Shown here in pieces: positions 1 to 5,320 of a DNA stretch of 6,508 nucleotides. This stretch comes from Rhodospirillales bacterium (GTDB lineage: Bacteria > Pseudomonadota > Alphaproteobacteria > Rhodospirillales > Defluviicoccaceae). The notes beneath the pieces are model-generated. The model saw only the letters and a program-made list of their open reading frames with translations. It did not search any database and was not told the DNA's origin. The DNA is taken from positions 1 through 6,508 of the forward strand of contig JAUXFS010000109.1 of assembly GCA_030622775.1 (NCBI GenBank), in the 5' to 3' direction. The stretch's first letter is position 1; every line of letters begins with the position of its first letter. A program made the translations under genes and the position numbers.

Positions 1-115
1 CGAAATAGCGGAAATAAACCACGTTGTTGACGTGGCCGAGCATGTCGTTGTCGCCCCACCGGGTGGCGATCGGCAACCAGTAACGGTAGTGCGCTCGGGT
101 GAGGTCGTCGGACAT
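1..115 (-). CDS. Acyl-CoA thioesterase, hotdog (4HBT-like) fold, partial
   Basis: This is the N-terminal 38 codons of a gene that leaves the window at base 1. Residues 19-31 read RWGDNDMLGHVNN, the N-terminal signature of 4-hydroxybenzoyl-CoA thioesterase-type hotdog enzymes. Asp24 sits where the catalytic Asp of that family lies, and the following VVYFRYF continues the first helix. These enzymes hydrolyse acyl-CoA thioesters in the cytoplasm; the substrate cannot be told from this fragment. I chose the ATG at 115 because GGAG lies 6 nt upstream of it. An in-frame ATG at 127 would add MEPP but has no ribosome-binding site. The gene begins 31 bp after the stop of the alpha/beta hydrolase on the same strand, so the two are probably one transcript. 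The family call is firm; the exact substrate is unknown. Confidence 0.85.
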   Translation of the reverse strand, partial: MSDDLTRAHYRYWLPIATRWGDNDMLGHVNNVVYFRYF

Positions 116-146
116 CGGCGGCTCCATGGTTCGATGATGTCGGTAC

Positions 147-935
147 TCAGACGAACGGAAGCATCGCTTCGGCGGCGGCGGCCGCGGCCTCGCTCATCAT
201 CATGTGGCCGCAGTCGGGAAGGACCACGGTGGTCGTCGGCGCCCCGGCCTGGGTCAGCGCTTGCGCCAGCGGTTCGGCCGCCGTTGCCGGGGTCATCCGG
301 TCGTTCTCGCCGAGTAACAGCAACACCGGGCAGCGCACCGCCGCCGCCGCCGCCATTGCCCGTTGATAGCGGTCGCAGGCGCCGAGGCCGGCGTGCAGCA
401 CCCCCGGTCCGGCGTCGGCGAACAGCGCTCTCGTCGCCGCCACGTGCTCCGGGTGATGATGGCCCCAGCCGGCGATCATGTCGAAGGCCGCGGGGTCGTT
501 CGCCGCCGCCGTGGCGAGCAGCTTGGGATGGACCGGCATGCGCTCCGCCACCCCCGCCAGGACCAGCGAGCGCACCCGGTCGGGCGCCTGCGCCCCCCTC
601 TCCTGCGCCACCGTCTCCAGCGCCACCGTCTCCAGCGCCGCCAGCGCGCCCATGCTGAAACCGGCCAGGGCGACCCGATCGAGGCCGGCGGCATCGAGGA
701 AACGGCGGATCCAGCCGGCGGCCTCGGCGATCTCCACCGGCGCGCCACCACCGGAACGGCCGTGGCCGGGCATGTCGAGCGCCAACACCCGCCGGCCGGC
801 CGCGGCCAGCGCCGGACTCACCCCGGCCCACATCCGGTGATCCATGCCGGCCCCATGGAGCAGCACGACAGACTCGGCCGCCCCTTCGTTCAGCACATCC
901 GCGAAAACGGCGTGATTATCGACTGTTAGTTCCAT
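147..935 (-). CDS. Alpha/beta-fold hydrolase
   Basis: This 262-residue cytoplasmic alpha/beta hydrolase is of normal length for the family and has no signal peptide. Visible in order are the oxyanion-hole motif HGAGMD (27-32), the strand and turn LDMPGHGRS (53-61), the nucleophile elbow GFSMG (92-96, Ser94), the acid residue in LLGENDR (Asp212) and the catalytic His in DCGHM (His244). A complete Ser-Asp-His triad predicts hydrolysis of an ester, lactone or similar bond; the substrate is not evident. I chose the ATG at 935 because the protein then starts just before the first beta strand and GGGGAGG (948-954) lies 12 nt upstream, a rather long spacing. A GTG at 992 would add 19 unlikely residues. 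The helix after the elbow carries a duplicated ALETV, and the protein has two alanine-rich runs encoded by GCC/GCG repeats. It probably shares a transcript with the downstream thioesterase. Confidence 0.92.
   Translation of the reverse strand: MELTVDNHAVFADVLNEGAAESVVLLHGAGMDHRMWAGVSPALAAAGRRVLALDMPGHGRSGGGAPVEIAEAAGWIRRFLDAAGLDRVALAGFSMGALAALETVALETVAQERGAQAPDRVRSLVLAGVAERMPVHPKLLATAAANDPAAFDMIAGWGHHHPEHVAATRALFADAGPGVLHAGLGACDRYQRAMAAAAAVRCPVLLLLGENDRMTPATAAEPLAQALTQAGAPTTTVVLPDCGHMMMSEAAAAAAEAMLPFV
605..634 (-). repeat. 15-bp in-frame tandem duplication inside the hydrolase gene
   Basis: The unit GCGCCACCGTCTCCA (plus strand) occurs twice back to back, at 605-619 and 620-634, with a diverged partial copy just before it. 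On the coding strand this gives two consecutive ALETV blocks (residues 100-109) right after the nucleophile elbow, which lengthens that helix by five residues. The frame is preserved. Confidence 0.85.
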
Positions 936-970
936 GGCGCGCTGTTGCCTCCCCGATCGATCGACGGCCA

Positions 971-999
971 CCCTATTGAGGCAACCGGCCACGGGTCAA
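971..999 (-). promoter_or_regulatory. Possible promoter of the hydrolase-thioesterase operon
   Basis: On the minus strand TTGACC (994-999) is a good -35 match. A weak -10 candidate, ATAGGG (971-976), follows after 17 bp. It lies just past the terminator at 1011-1037 and upstream of the hydrolase ribosome-binding site, where a promoter would be needed if the upstream transcript stops. The poor -10 keeps confidence low. Confidence 0.3.
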
Positions 1000-1010
1000 C
1001 GATGACGCAC

Positions 1011-1037
1011 AAAAAAAGCCGCCCCGAAGGACGGCTT
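1011..1037 (-). terminator. Intrinsic (Rho-independent) terminator, UUCG loop
   Basis: Read on the minus strand, AAGCCGTCC and GGGCGGCTT form a 9-bp stem (1029-1037 with 1016-1024; one T-G wobble). The stem closes on the very stable TTCG tetraloop and runs directly into a T7 tract (1017-1011). This is the only textbook intrinsic terminator in the window. There is no coding sequence immediately before it on this strand: the nearest upstream stop codon, that of DUF1192, is 210 bp away. It therefore appears to end a short non-coding transcript. Confidence 0.9.
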
Positions 1038-1122
1038 AGTTTGGATAGGGAGGAGGTCTAGTCGAACCAGGGTCTCGTTCCCTGTGGCCCGTGACCGGTT
1101 CGACATGGACGCTCGCGGGACA
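1011..1122 (-). ncRNA. Predicted small regulatory RNA with anti-Shine-Dalgarno motif
   Basis: Between a good promoter (-35 at 1153-1158, -10 at 1129-1134) and a strong terminator lies about 112 nt of apparently structured, non-coding sequence. Folded by hand on the minus strand, GTCGAACC (1097-1104) pairs perfectly with GGTTCGAC (1061-1068). Inside it are two small hairpins, GGTC/GGCC (1093-1096 with 1086-1089, including one T-G pair) and AGGG/CCCT (1080-1083 with 1069-1072), forming a three-way junction. The next stretch (1038-1060) is unpaired and contains ACCTCCTCCC (1048-1057), which includes the ACCUCCU of the 16S rRNA 3' end. Known alphaproteobacterial trans-acting sRNAs such as the CcsR/alpha-r14 group carry CCUCCUCCC-type motifs and act on ribosome-binding sites, generally with Hfq. 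Membership in that group is inference. An alternative is a leader or attenuator of the hydrolase gene, but I found no antiterminator pairing. The transcription start is estimated. Confidence 0.68.
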
Positions 1123-1128
1123 ACTCAG

Positions 1129-1158
1129 GTTATACGCCTATCGCCGCACCACAATCAA
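1129..1158 (-). promoter_or_regulatory. Sigma-70-like promoter for the small RNA
   Basis: On the minus strand TTGATT (1153-1158) and TATAAC (1129-1134) are separated by 18 bp; each matches four or five of six consensus bases. An A/T-rich block at about 1160-1190, just upstream, could act as an UP element. The predicted start is near 1122, giving a transcript of about 112 nt to the end of the T tract. The sequence is unusually AT-rich for this GC-rich window. Confidence 0.6.
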
Positions 1159-1191
1159 TAGTTTTTTTTATAACTGCAAAATTATTTTTAG

Positions 1192-1219
1192 TGGCGGTAA
1201 ATGCCAACAAAACCCGCCA
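1192..1219 (-). terminator. Weak hairpin downstream of DUF1192, possible terminator
   Basis: TGGCGG and CCGCCA (1214-1219 with 1192-1197) can form a 6-bp stem with a 16-nt loop, 28 bp after the DUF1192 stop. On the minus strand it is followed by an A/T-rich stretch with a short T run rather than a clean T tract. It might limit read-through from DUF1192 into the small-RNA gene. Confidence 0.3.
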
Positions 1220-1246
1220 TGGTTGCGCATCCTATTTGCCGTGAGT

Positions 1247-1429
1247 TCAGCGTCTGAACAGCGTTTCCGCGCCGACGCGCGCCGTTTCCTTGCCGGCGAT
1301 GGTCTCGCGAACCCGGGCGATCTCCGTCTCGAGTTCGGCGACGTACTCGTGCAGGGCCCCGATCGACATCACCTCCAGGTTTTTCGGCGCGGGTTTTTTG
1401 GTTCTCGGTTCCAGATCTTCGGGCTCCAT
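1247..1429 (-). CDS. DUF1192 family protein
   Basis: This 60-residue protein is a full-length member of DUF1192, a family of short proteins found in Alphaproteobacteria. Recognisable parts are the acidic start MEPEDLEPR, the basic/proline patch KKPAPKNLEVMSI (11-23) and a predicted helical or coiled-coil segment, about 25-50 (EYVAELETEIARVRETI). It ends in a short basic tail, LFRR. No membrane segment or signal peptide is present and the molecular role is unknown. I chose the ATG at 1429 because AAGGAGAGG lies just upstream and it matches the usual family start; an in-frame extension to 1513 would run through the divergent promoter region. It is divergent from the quinone oxidoreductase and shares an 86-bp intergenic region with it. 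From memory of alphaproteobacterial genomes, DUF1192 commonly neighbours a quinone oxidoreductase and DUF1013. Confidence 0.93.
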   Translation of the reverse strand: MEPEDLEPRTKKPAPKNLEVMSIGALHEYVAELETEIARVRETIAGKETARVGAETLFRR

Positions 1430-1443
1430 GGTCGTTCCTCTCC

Positions 1444-1470
1444 TTGACCGACGACGACCGGGCATATTAG
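1444..1470 (+). promoter_or_regulatory. Possible promoter in the DUF1192 / quinone oxidoreductase divergent region
   Basis: On the plus strand TTGACC (1444-1449) and TATTAG (1465-1470) are separated by 15 bp, short of the usual 17. They lie 46 bp before the quinone oxidoreductase start. The same region must also drive DUF1192 on the other strand; TAATAT is a possible minus-strand -10 there, but its -35 is poor. Confidence 0.3.
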
Positions 1471-1515
1471 GCATACTTGCAGGAAACCCTAAAACCGGAA
1501 AAGCCGGAGCCAAAG

Positions 1516-2544
1516 ATGACCGAACCCCTGCCCGAAACCATGACCTGCGTCGAGATCAGCGCGCCCGGTGGCCCCGAGGTGTTGCAACCGACGACGCGCC
1601 CGGTGCCGCGCCCGGCGCCCGGCGAGGTGCTGGTGCGGGTGGCGGCGGCCGGGATCAACGGCCCCGACATCTATCAGCGCAAGGGGCTGTATCCGCCGCC
1701 GCCGGGGGCGACCGACATCCCGGGCCTCGAGATCGCCGGCGGCGTGGTCGCGCTCGGCGACGGCGTTGCCGACTGGCGGATCGGAGACGCCCTGTGCGCG
1801 CTCACCGCCGGCGGCGGCTACGCCGAGTACTGCACCGCTCCCGCCGCCCAATGCCTGCCGGTGCCCAAGGGCCTCGACATGGTGCAGGCGGCGGCGCTGC
1901 CCGAGACGTTCTTCACGGTGTGGAGCAATATCTTCGAGCGCGCCCGCCTCGCCGACGGCGAGAGTCTTCTGGTCCACGGCGGCGGCGGCGGCATCGGCAC
2001 CACCGCCATCCAGATCGCCGGCGCCCTCGGCCACCGGGTGTTCACCACCGAGGGCGGCGCCGACAAGTGCGCCACCCTGGAGCGGCTGGGCGCCGAACGG
2101 GCGATCGACTACACCGCCGAGGACTTCGTCGCCGTGATCAAGGAAGCCACCGGGCGCAAGGGCGTCGACGTGATCCTCGACATCGTCGGTGGCGACTACG
2201 TCGCCCGCAACATCGCCTGCCTCGCCCGCGACGGGCGGCTGGTCAGCATCGCCTTCCGCAAGGGGAGCAAGGTGGAGATCGACCTGATGCCGGTGATGCT
2301 GAAACGCCTGACGCTGACCGGCTCGACGTTGAGGATCCAGTCGGTCGAACGCAAGGGCGCCATCGCCGCCGCGCTGAAACAAAAAATCTGGCCGCTGATC
2401 GAAGCCGGCGCGATCACGCCTGTCATTCACGCCCGGCTGCCCCTCGCCGAAGCCGCCGAAGGCCACCGGATCATGGATGCCGCCGGCCACGTCGGCAAAA
2501 TAATGCTGGTGGTACCGACTAGCGAACTAGCGGACACGAATTGA
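1516..2544 (+). CDS. NAD(P)H-quinone oxidoreductase, PIG3 (TP53I3-like) family
   Basis: This 342-residue protein belongs to the zinc-free quinone oxidoreductase branch of medium-chain dehydrogenases, which reduce quinones with NADPH in the cytoplasm. The N-terminal GroES-like domain carries GPEVL (19-23), GINGPDIYQRKGLYPPPPGA (46-65) and GGGYAEYC (99-106). ALPETFFTVWSNIFE (127-141) is typical of PIG3. The Rossmann domain starts at LLVHGGGGGIGT (151-162), and DVILDIVGGDYVARN (218-232) and DLMPVMLKRLTLTGSTLR (256-273) follow. There are no zinc-ligand clusters. I chose the ATG at 1516 because GGAG (1506-1509) lies 6 nt upstream; a TTG at 1477 would add 13 atypical residues. The dinucleotide-binding loop is HGGGGGIG where the family usually has HGGSSGIG. 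DUF1192 diverges upstream and trcR follows after 119 bp on the same strand. Confidence 0.95.
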   Translation: MTEPLPETMTCVEISAPGGPEVLQPTTRPVPRPAPGEVLVRVAAAGINGPDIYQRKGLYPPPPGATDIPGLEIAGGVVALGDGVADWRIGDALCALTAGGGYAEYCTAPAAQCLPVPKGLDMVQAAALPETFFTVWSNIFERARLADGESLLVHGGGGGIGTTAIQIAGALGHRVFTTEGGADKCATLERLGAERAIDYTAEDFVAVIKEATGRKGVDVILDIVGGDYVARNIACLARDGRLVSIAFRKGSKVEIDLMPVMLKRLTLTGSTLRIQSVERKGAIAAALKQKIWPLIEAGAITPVIHARLPLAEAAEGHRIMDAAGHVGKIMLVVPTSELADTN

Positions 2545-2568
2545 CGCGTGATATACGTGGGCTATATC
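2541..2568 (+). promoter_or_regulatory. Candidate promoter for trcR
   Basis: TTGACG (2541-2546), overlapping the stop codon of the quinone oxidoreductase, and TATATC (2563-2568) are separated by 16 bp. The predicted start near 2575 would leave a leader of about 90 nt before the trcR ATG. The -35 is strong and the -10 moderate. It suggests trcR can be transcribed independently of the gene before it. Confidence 0.45.
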
Positions 2569-2590
2569 TAAACCATAGATAAGAGACCGC

Positions 2591-2607
2591 CCGATCAAGC
2601 GGATCGG
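2591..2607 (+). other. Small hairpin in the trcR leader
   Basis: CCGATC (2591-2596) and GATCGG (2602-2607) form a perfect 6-bp stem around the loop AAGCG. No T tract follows, so it is not an intrinsic terminator. It would lie in the 5' untranslated leader if the upstream promoter call is right. A function is not evident. Confidence 0.4.
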
Positions 2608-2663
2608 CTGCATTGCCGATACCCTGGATGGTCTTCGACTCCTGACAAAACGAGAAAACGTTC

Positions 2664-3206
2664 ATGCCTCTCCCCCTTATGCCCAAGGCCACGGCCGTAT
2701 GGCTCGTGGAAAACACCGCCCTGACCTTCGAGCAGATCGCCGAGTTCTGCGGTATGCATTCGTTGGAAGTCCAGGCCATCGCCGACGGCGAGGTGGCGAT
2801 CGGCATGCTGGGCGCCGACCCCATTGCCGACGGCGAACTAACCCAGAAAGAGATCGACCGCTGCAGCGCCGATTCCAACGCGCAAATAAAGTCGGCGGAA
2901 CGCAAGATCCCCACCCCCGAGGCGCGCCCCAAGGGCGCCCGCTACACACCGGTCTCGAAACGGCAGGACCGTCCCGACGCGATCGCCTGGTTGCTGAAGA
3001 ACTACCCGGAACTGAGCAACACCCAGGTGGGCAAGCTGGTCGGCACCACCAAGCCGACCATCGACAAGGTGCGCGAACGCACCCACTGGAACTCCCAGAA
3101 CATCAAGCCGCGCAACCCGGCGGGCCTCGGTCTGTGCTCGGGGGCGGAGCTGGAAAAGGAGGTCGATCTCGCCCGCGCCCGCGCCGGCAAGGTCCACGGC
3201 GGCTGA
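2664..3206 (+). CDS. trcR: DUF1013 / TrcR-type transcriptional regulator
   Basis: This 180-residue protein is a clear full-length member of DUF1013, an alphaproteobacterial family that current annotation names TrcR, a cell-cycle transcriptional regulator. The name is recalled from family annotation; the role here is inferred. It opens with the family hallmark PLPLMPKATAVWLVENT (2-18). A first helix-turn-helix-like unit follows (about 19-42, TFEQIAEFCGMHSLEVQAIA), then an acidic linker. The conserved core is GARYTPVSKRQDRPDAIAWL (91-110), and a second helix-turn-helix follows (about 111-142, including QVGKLVGTTKPTIDKVRERT). THWNSQNIKPRNP (140-152) is another family motif. The first ATG fits the family start although its ribosome-binding site is weak (only GAG-like bases). 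It follows the quinone oxidoreductase on the same strand with its own candidate promoter, and converges on the MFS transporter. Confidence 0.93.
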   Translation: MPLPLMPKATAVWLVENTALTFEQIAEFCGMHSLEVQAIADGEVAIGMLGADPIADGELTQKEIDRCSADSNAQIKSAERKIPTPEARPKGARYTPVSKRQDRPDAIAWLLKNYPELSNTQVGKLVGTTKPTIDKVRERTHWNSQNIKPRNPAGLGLCSGAELEKEVDLARARAGKVHGG

Positions 3207-3247
3207 TACACCACCCATTTCCCAACGGACACACCGCAACACCCTCC

Positions 3248-3273
3248 AGCCGATGAAGTGATCTTCATCGGCT
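3248..3273. terminator. 11-bp hairpin between convergent genes, possible bidirectional terminator
   Basis: AGCCGATGAAG (3248-3258) pairs perfectly with CTTCATCGGCT (3263-3273) around the loop TGAT, 42 bp past the trcR stop and 114 bp past the MFS stop. Its position suggests a shared transcript-end or 3'-protecting element. Neither side has a T tract, so it is not a classic intrinsic terminator. The remaining gene-free sequence to 3386 holds a smaller GCGGAC/GTCCGC hairpin (3321-3336) and nothing else I can support. Confidence 0.5.
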
Positions 3274-3386
3274 TGCTGGCAAGCGCAAGTGCGCGCCCGC
3301 AGCGCAGCGAGGATAGCCAAGCGGACGGACGTCCGCGCCCGGCGATTGAGGGAACATCAAGAATCCCCGTCGCGCGCTCGCCGGTA

Positions 3387-4640
3387 TTATGCCGACTTCC
3401 CTTTGTCGCCGTTGGCTCGCGAAAGGCGGAAAATCGCCGGCGAGGTTCTGAGCAAGCCGACGAATCGCTTGCGCAGGGCGCGCGGGGCGGCGGCGCGCCG
3501 CGTCATCCGGTAGCCGAGGAATCCGACGAAACAGAAGTGCACGACCGACGTGTAGACGAACATCGACGCCGGGCCGAACCGTTCGATGCAGACCGACGAG
3601 ATCAGCGGCCCGACCGAGGCGCCGATGGCGTAGAAGAACAGCAGGCCGGCGGCAAGCTCGACATATTGGCCGGGGCCGGCATAGTCGTTGGCATGGGCCA
3701 CCGACAACGAGTAGAGCGGCAGCGCGAACCCGCCGAAAATAAATCCGCCGGCGTAGATCTGGGTCGGACCGAGATGGCCGAAATTGGATAGCGACAGGCC
3801 GGCGAGGGCCGCGCCGGTGGTCGCCATGAGCAGGACCAGGCGCCGGTCGACCCGGTCGGACAGCCAGCCGAACGGGTACTGGAACACCGCTCCCGCGAGG
3901 ATCCCCAGGCTCATGAACACCGCCACCTGATCCACGTTCAGCCCCATCTCCTGGGCATAGAGCGGCCCGATGGTGCGAAAGGCGCCGTTGGTCATCCCGA
4001 TGGTCAGACACCCCATGCAGGCGACCGGCGAGAGCATCCAGATCGCATGCGGGCGCAGCCGGGCACTCTCGGGCGGACGCGGGCTGGTGGCGCGCGACAG
4101 CGACACCGGGATCAGCGACAGGCAGAACAGGATCGCGGTGACGGCGAAAATGGCGAACTGCGCGGCGCCGACGGCGGGCAGGATGAACTGGGCGCCGGTC
4201 ACCGAAAACAGGTCGACGATGCGATAGAGGCTCAGGGTGCGCCCGCGGTCGGCGTTCGCCGAGGCCTCGTTGAGCCAGCTCTCGATCACCATGATGATCC
4301 CGGAGAACGAGAACCCCGCCAGCGCTCGCAAGGCCGCCCACGCCCAGGGCTCGGTAATCAGGCCCATGCCGAGGACGCTGATCGCCACCGTCGCCGACAA
4401 CGCGGCGAACACGCGGATATGACCGGCGCGCTGAATGAGCTTGGCGGTGGTCAGGCAGCCGACAAAGAAGCCGATGAAATAGGCGGTGCCGATCAGACCG
4501 ATCAGGGTCTGGGAGAACCCCTCGATATTGGCGCGCACCGTCACCAGGGTGACCAGAAGGCCGTTGCCGCCGAGCAGGATGCCGGCGGACACCAGGATCG
4601 GGATCAGCGAACGCGAGGGCGAGGGCGAGGACTCAGTCAT
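3387..4640 (-). CDS. MFS transporter, YcaD-like family
   Basis: This 417-residue inner-membrane protein has the hydrophobic pattern of a 12-helix major facilitator. ESWLNE (120-125) followed by DRGRTLSLY (131-139) and the later VAHANDYAGPGQ (314-325) are features I associate with the YcaD-like group of uncharacterised MFS carriers. GWLSDRVDRR (258-267) is the MFS motif A in the loop between helices 8 and 9. The substrate cannot be read from sequence. The C-terminal 38 residues are strongly basic and probably cytoplasmic. The start at 4640 gives a short serine-rich cytoplasmic N terminus before helix 1; the upstream GGTTGG is a weak ribosome-binding site. It follows the isomerase-like gene by 79 bp on the same strand and may be the last gene of that operon. 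Confidence 0.95.
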   Translation of the reverse strand: MTESSPSPSRSLIPILVSAGILLGGNGLLVTLVTVRANIEGFSQTLIGLIGTAYFIGFFVGCLTTAKLIQRAGHIRVFAALSATVAISVLGMGLITEPWAWAALRALAGFSFSGIIMVIESWLNEASANADRGRTLSLYRIVDLFSVTGAQFILPAVGAAQFAIFAVTAILFCLSLIPVSLSRATSPRPPESARLRPHAIWMLSPVACMGCLTIGMTNGAFRTIGPLYAQEMGLNVDQVAVFMSLGILAGAVFQYPFGWLSDRVDRRLVLLMATTGAALAGLSLSNFGHLGPTQIYAGGFIFGGFALPLYSLSVAHANDYAGPGQYVELAAGLLFFYAIGASVGPLISSVCIERFGPASMFVYTSVVHFCFVGFLGYRMTRRAAAPRALRKRFVGLLRTSPAIFRLSRANGDKGKSA

Positions 4641-4719
4641 CCAACCGATCCGGCGGACGATCCGGAGTTCCCGCCTCGTCCGAAGTCACCATCTCAACCG
4701 CCGGCGGCCGCAAGTACCG

Positions 4720-5316
4720 TCAGGCCCGTAACGCCCGCTCGAGAAAGTCGAGGCGATCCTGGCCCCAGAACAGCTCGTCGTCGTAGACGTAGGCGGGCGC
4801 GCCGAACACCTGGCATTCGAGCGCCCGATCGGTGTTCTCGGCGTGCCGGTCGGCGGCGCCCTGGAACGCCGGATCGGCCCTCAACCGGTCGAGGTCGATA
4901 CCGACGGACGCCGCGACCTCGCCGAGGACCCCGGCGTCGCCGATATCCCGGTCCTGCTCCCACAGGGCCTTGCCCACGGCGATGGCCAAGCCGAGCGCGT
5001 CGCCTCCGGTCTGGCCCGCGGCGATGACCGCGTGCGCCGCGAGAATTTCATCGGCGGGGAAGTGCTTGGGTTTGAGCAGTATGGGGATCCCCAGATGATC
5101 CCGCCACCGCTGTAGCTCCACCAGCCGATAGGCCTGGCGCTCCGGCGAACGCTGCGGCAGCGGCACGCCGCCGGTCTTGCCGAACACCTCGCCCAGCTTG
5201 ACCGGCAACACCTCGACCTCGGCGCCCGCCGCGGCGGCGATCCGCTTCAGCCGCTCGCCGCCCATGTAGCTCCAAGGCGAATTGAGCGCGAGATAATATT
5301 CGATCTTCTTTGCCAT
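4720..5316 (-). CDS. 2-hydroxychromene-2-carboxylate isomerase-like (DsbA-fold) protein
   Basis: This 198-residue protein has the length and motifs of the 2-hydroxychromene-2-carboxylate isomerase family, kappa-class glutathione-transferase relatives with a DsbA-like thioredoxin fold. The N-terminal strand leads to NSPWSYMG (12-19), where Ser13 matches the glutathione-activating Ser of the family. KPKHFP (82-87) follows, then the C-terminal signature FGAPAYVYDDELFWGQDRLD (171-190). There is no CxxC motif. Known members isomerise an intermediate of naphthalene or aromatic-acid breakdown, but many homologues lie outside such pathways. No other aromatic-degradation gene is visible here, so the true substrate is open. 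I chose the ATG at 5316, with GGGGAGG 10 nt upstream. It starts 4 bp after the DUF3775 stop, with its ribosome-binding site inside that gene, so the two are probably translationally coupled. Confidence 0.92.
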   Translation of the reverse strand: MAKKIEYYLALNSPWSYMGGERLKRIAAAAGAEVEVLPVKLGEVFGKTGGVPLPQRSPERQAYRLVELQRWRDHLGIPILLKPKHFPADEILAAHAVIAAGQTGGDALGLAIAVGKALWEQDRDIGDAGVLGEVAASVGIDLDRLRADPAFQGAADRHAENTDRALECQVFGAPAYVYDDELFWGQDRLDFLERALRA

Positions 5317-5320
5317 TACG

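Noticed and set aside
32..929. Long plus-strand open frames opposite the hydrolase
   Set aside because: They are arginine/proline-rich translations typical of GC-rich antisense shadows. The minus strand encodes a complete hydrolase with an intact triad.
936..992. GTG start at 992 giving a 281-residue hydrolase
   Set aside because: The 19 extra residues have no family resemblance, and the GTG overlaps the candidate -35 region. The ATG at 935 has a GGGGAGG upstream and fits the fold start.
1048..1056. GGGAGGAGG on the plus strand as a strong ribosome-binding site
   Set aside because: No start codon lies at a usable distance. The plus-strand frame opening at 1091 has no protein-like features. 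The motif makes more sense as CCTCCTCCC on the opposite strand.
1038..1104. tRNA, tmRNA or SRP RNA in the structured region
   Set aside because: The GGTTCGAC segment resembles a T-arm motif, but no acceptor stem, anticodon arm or CCA end, and no SRP GGAA-loop core, can be placed.
996..1106. Small open frame starting at the ATG within the predicted sRNA (36 codons)
   Set aside because: It has no ribosome-binding site, reads straight through the terminator and resembles no known small protein such as DUF1127.
1477..1515. TTG start extending the quinone oxidoreductase by 13 residues
   Set aside because: The added residues are lysine/proline/glutamate-rich and atypical; the ATG at 1516 has GGAG at 6-nt spacing.
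1489..2522. Large alternative-frame open frames overlapping the quinone oxidoreductase on both strands
   Set aside because: Composition is shadow-like (runs of R, G, H and D). The frame at 1516-2544 gives an unmistakable PIG3-family protein.
3265..5027. Long frames opposite or shifted against the MFS and isomerase genes (for example 3265-4341 minus and 4047-5027 plus)
   Set aside because: They lack membrane pattern or any family motif, while the true frames give convincing MFS and isomerase-like proteins.
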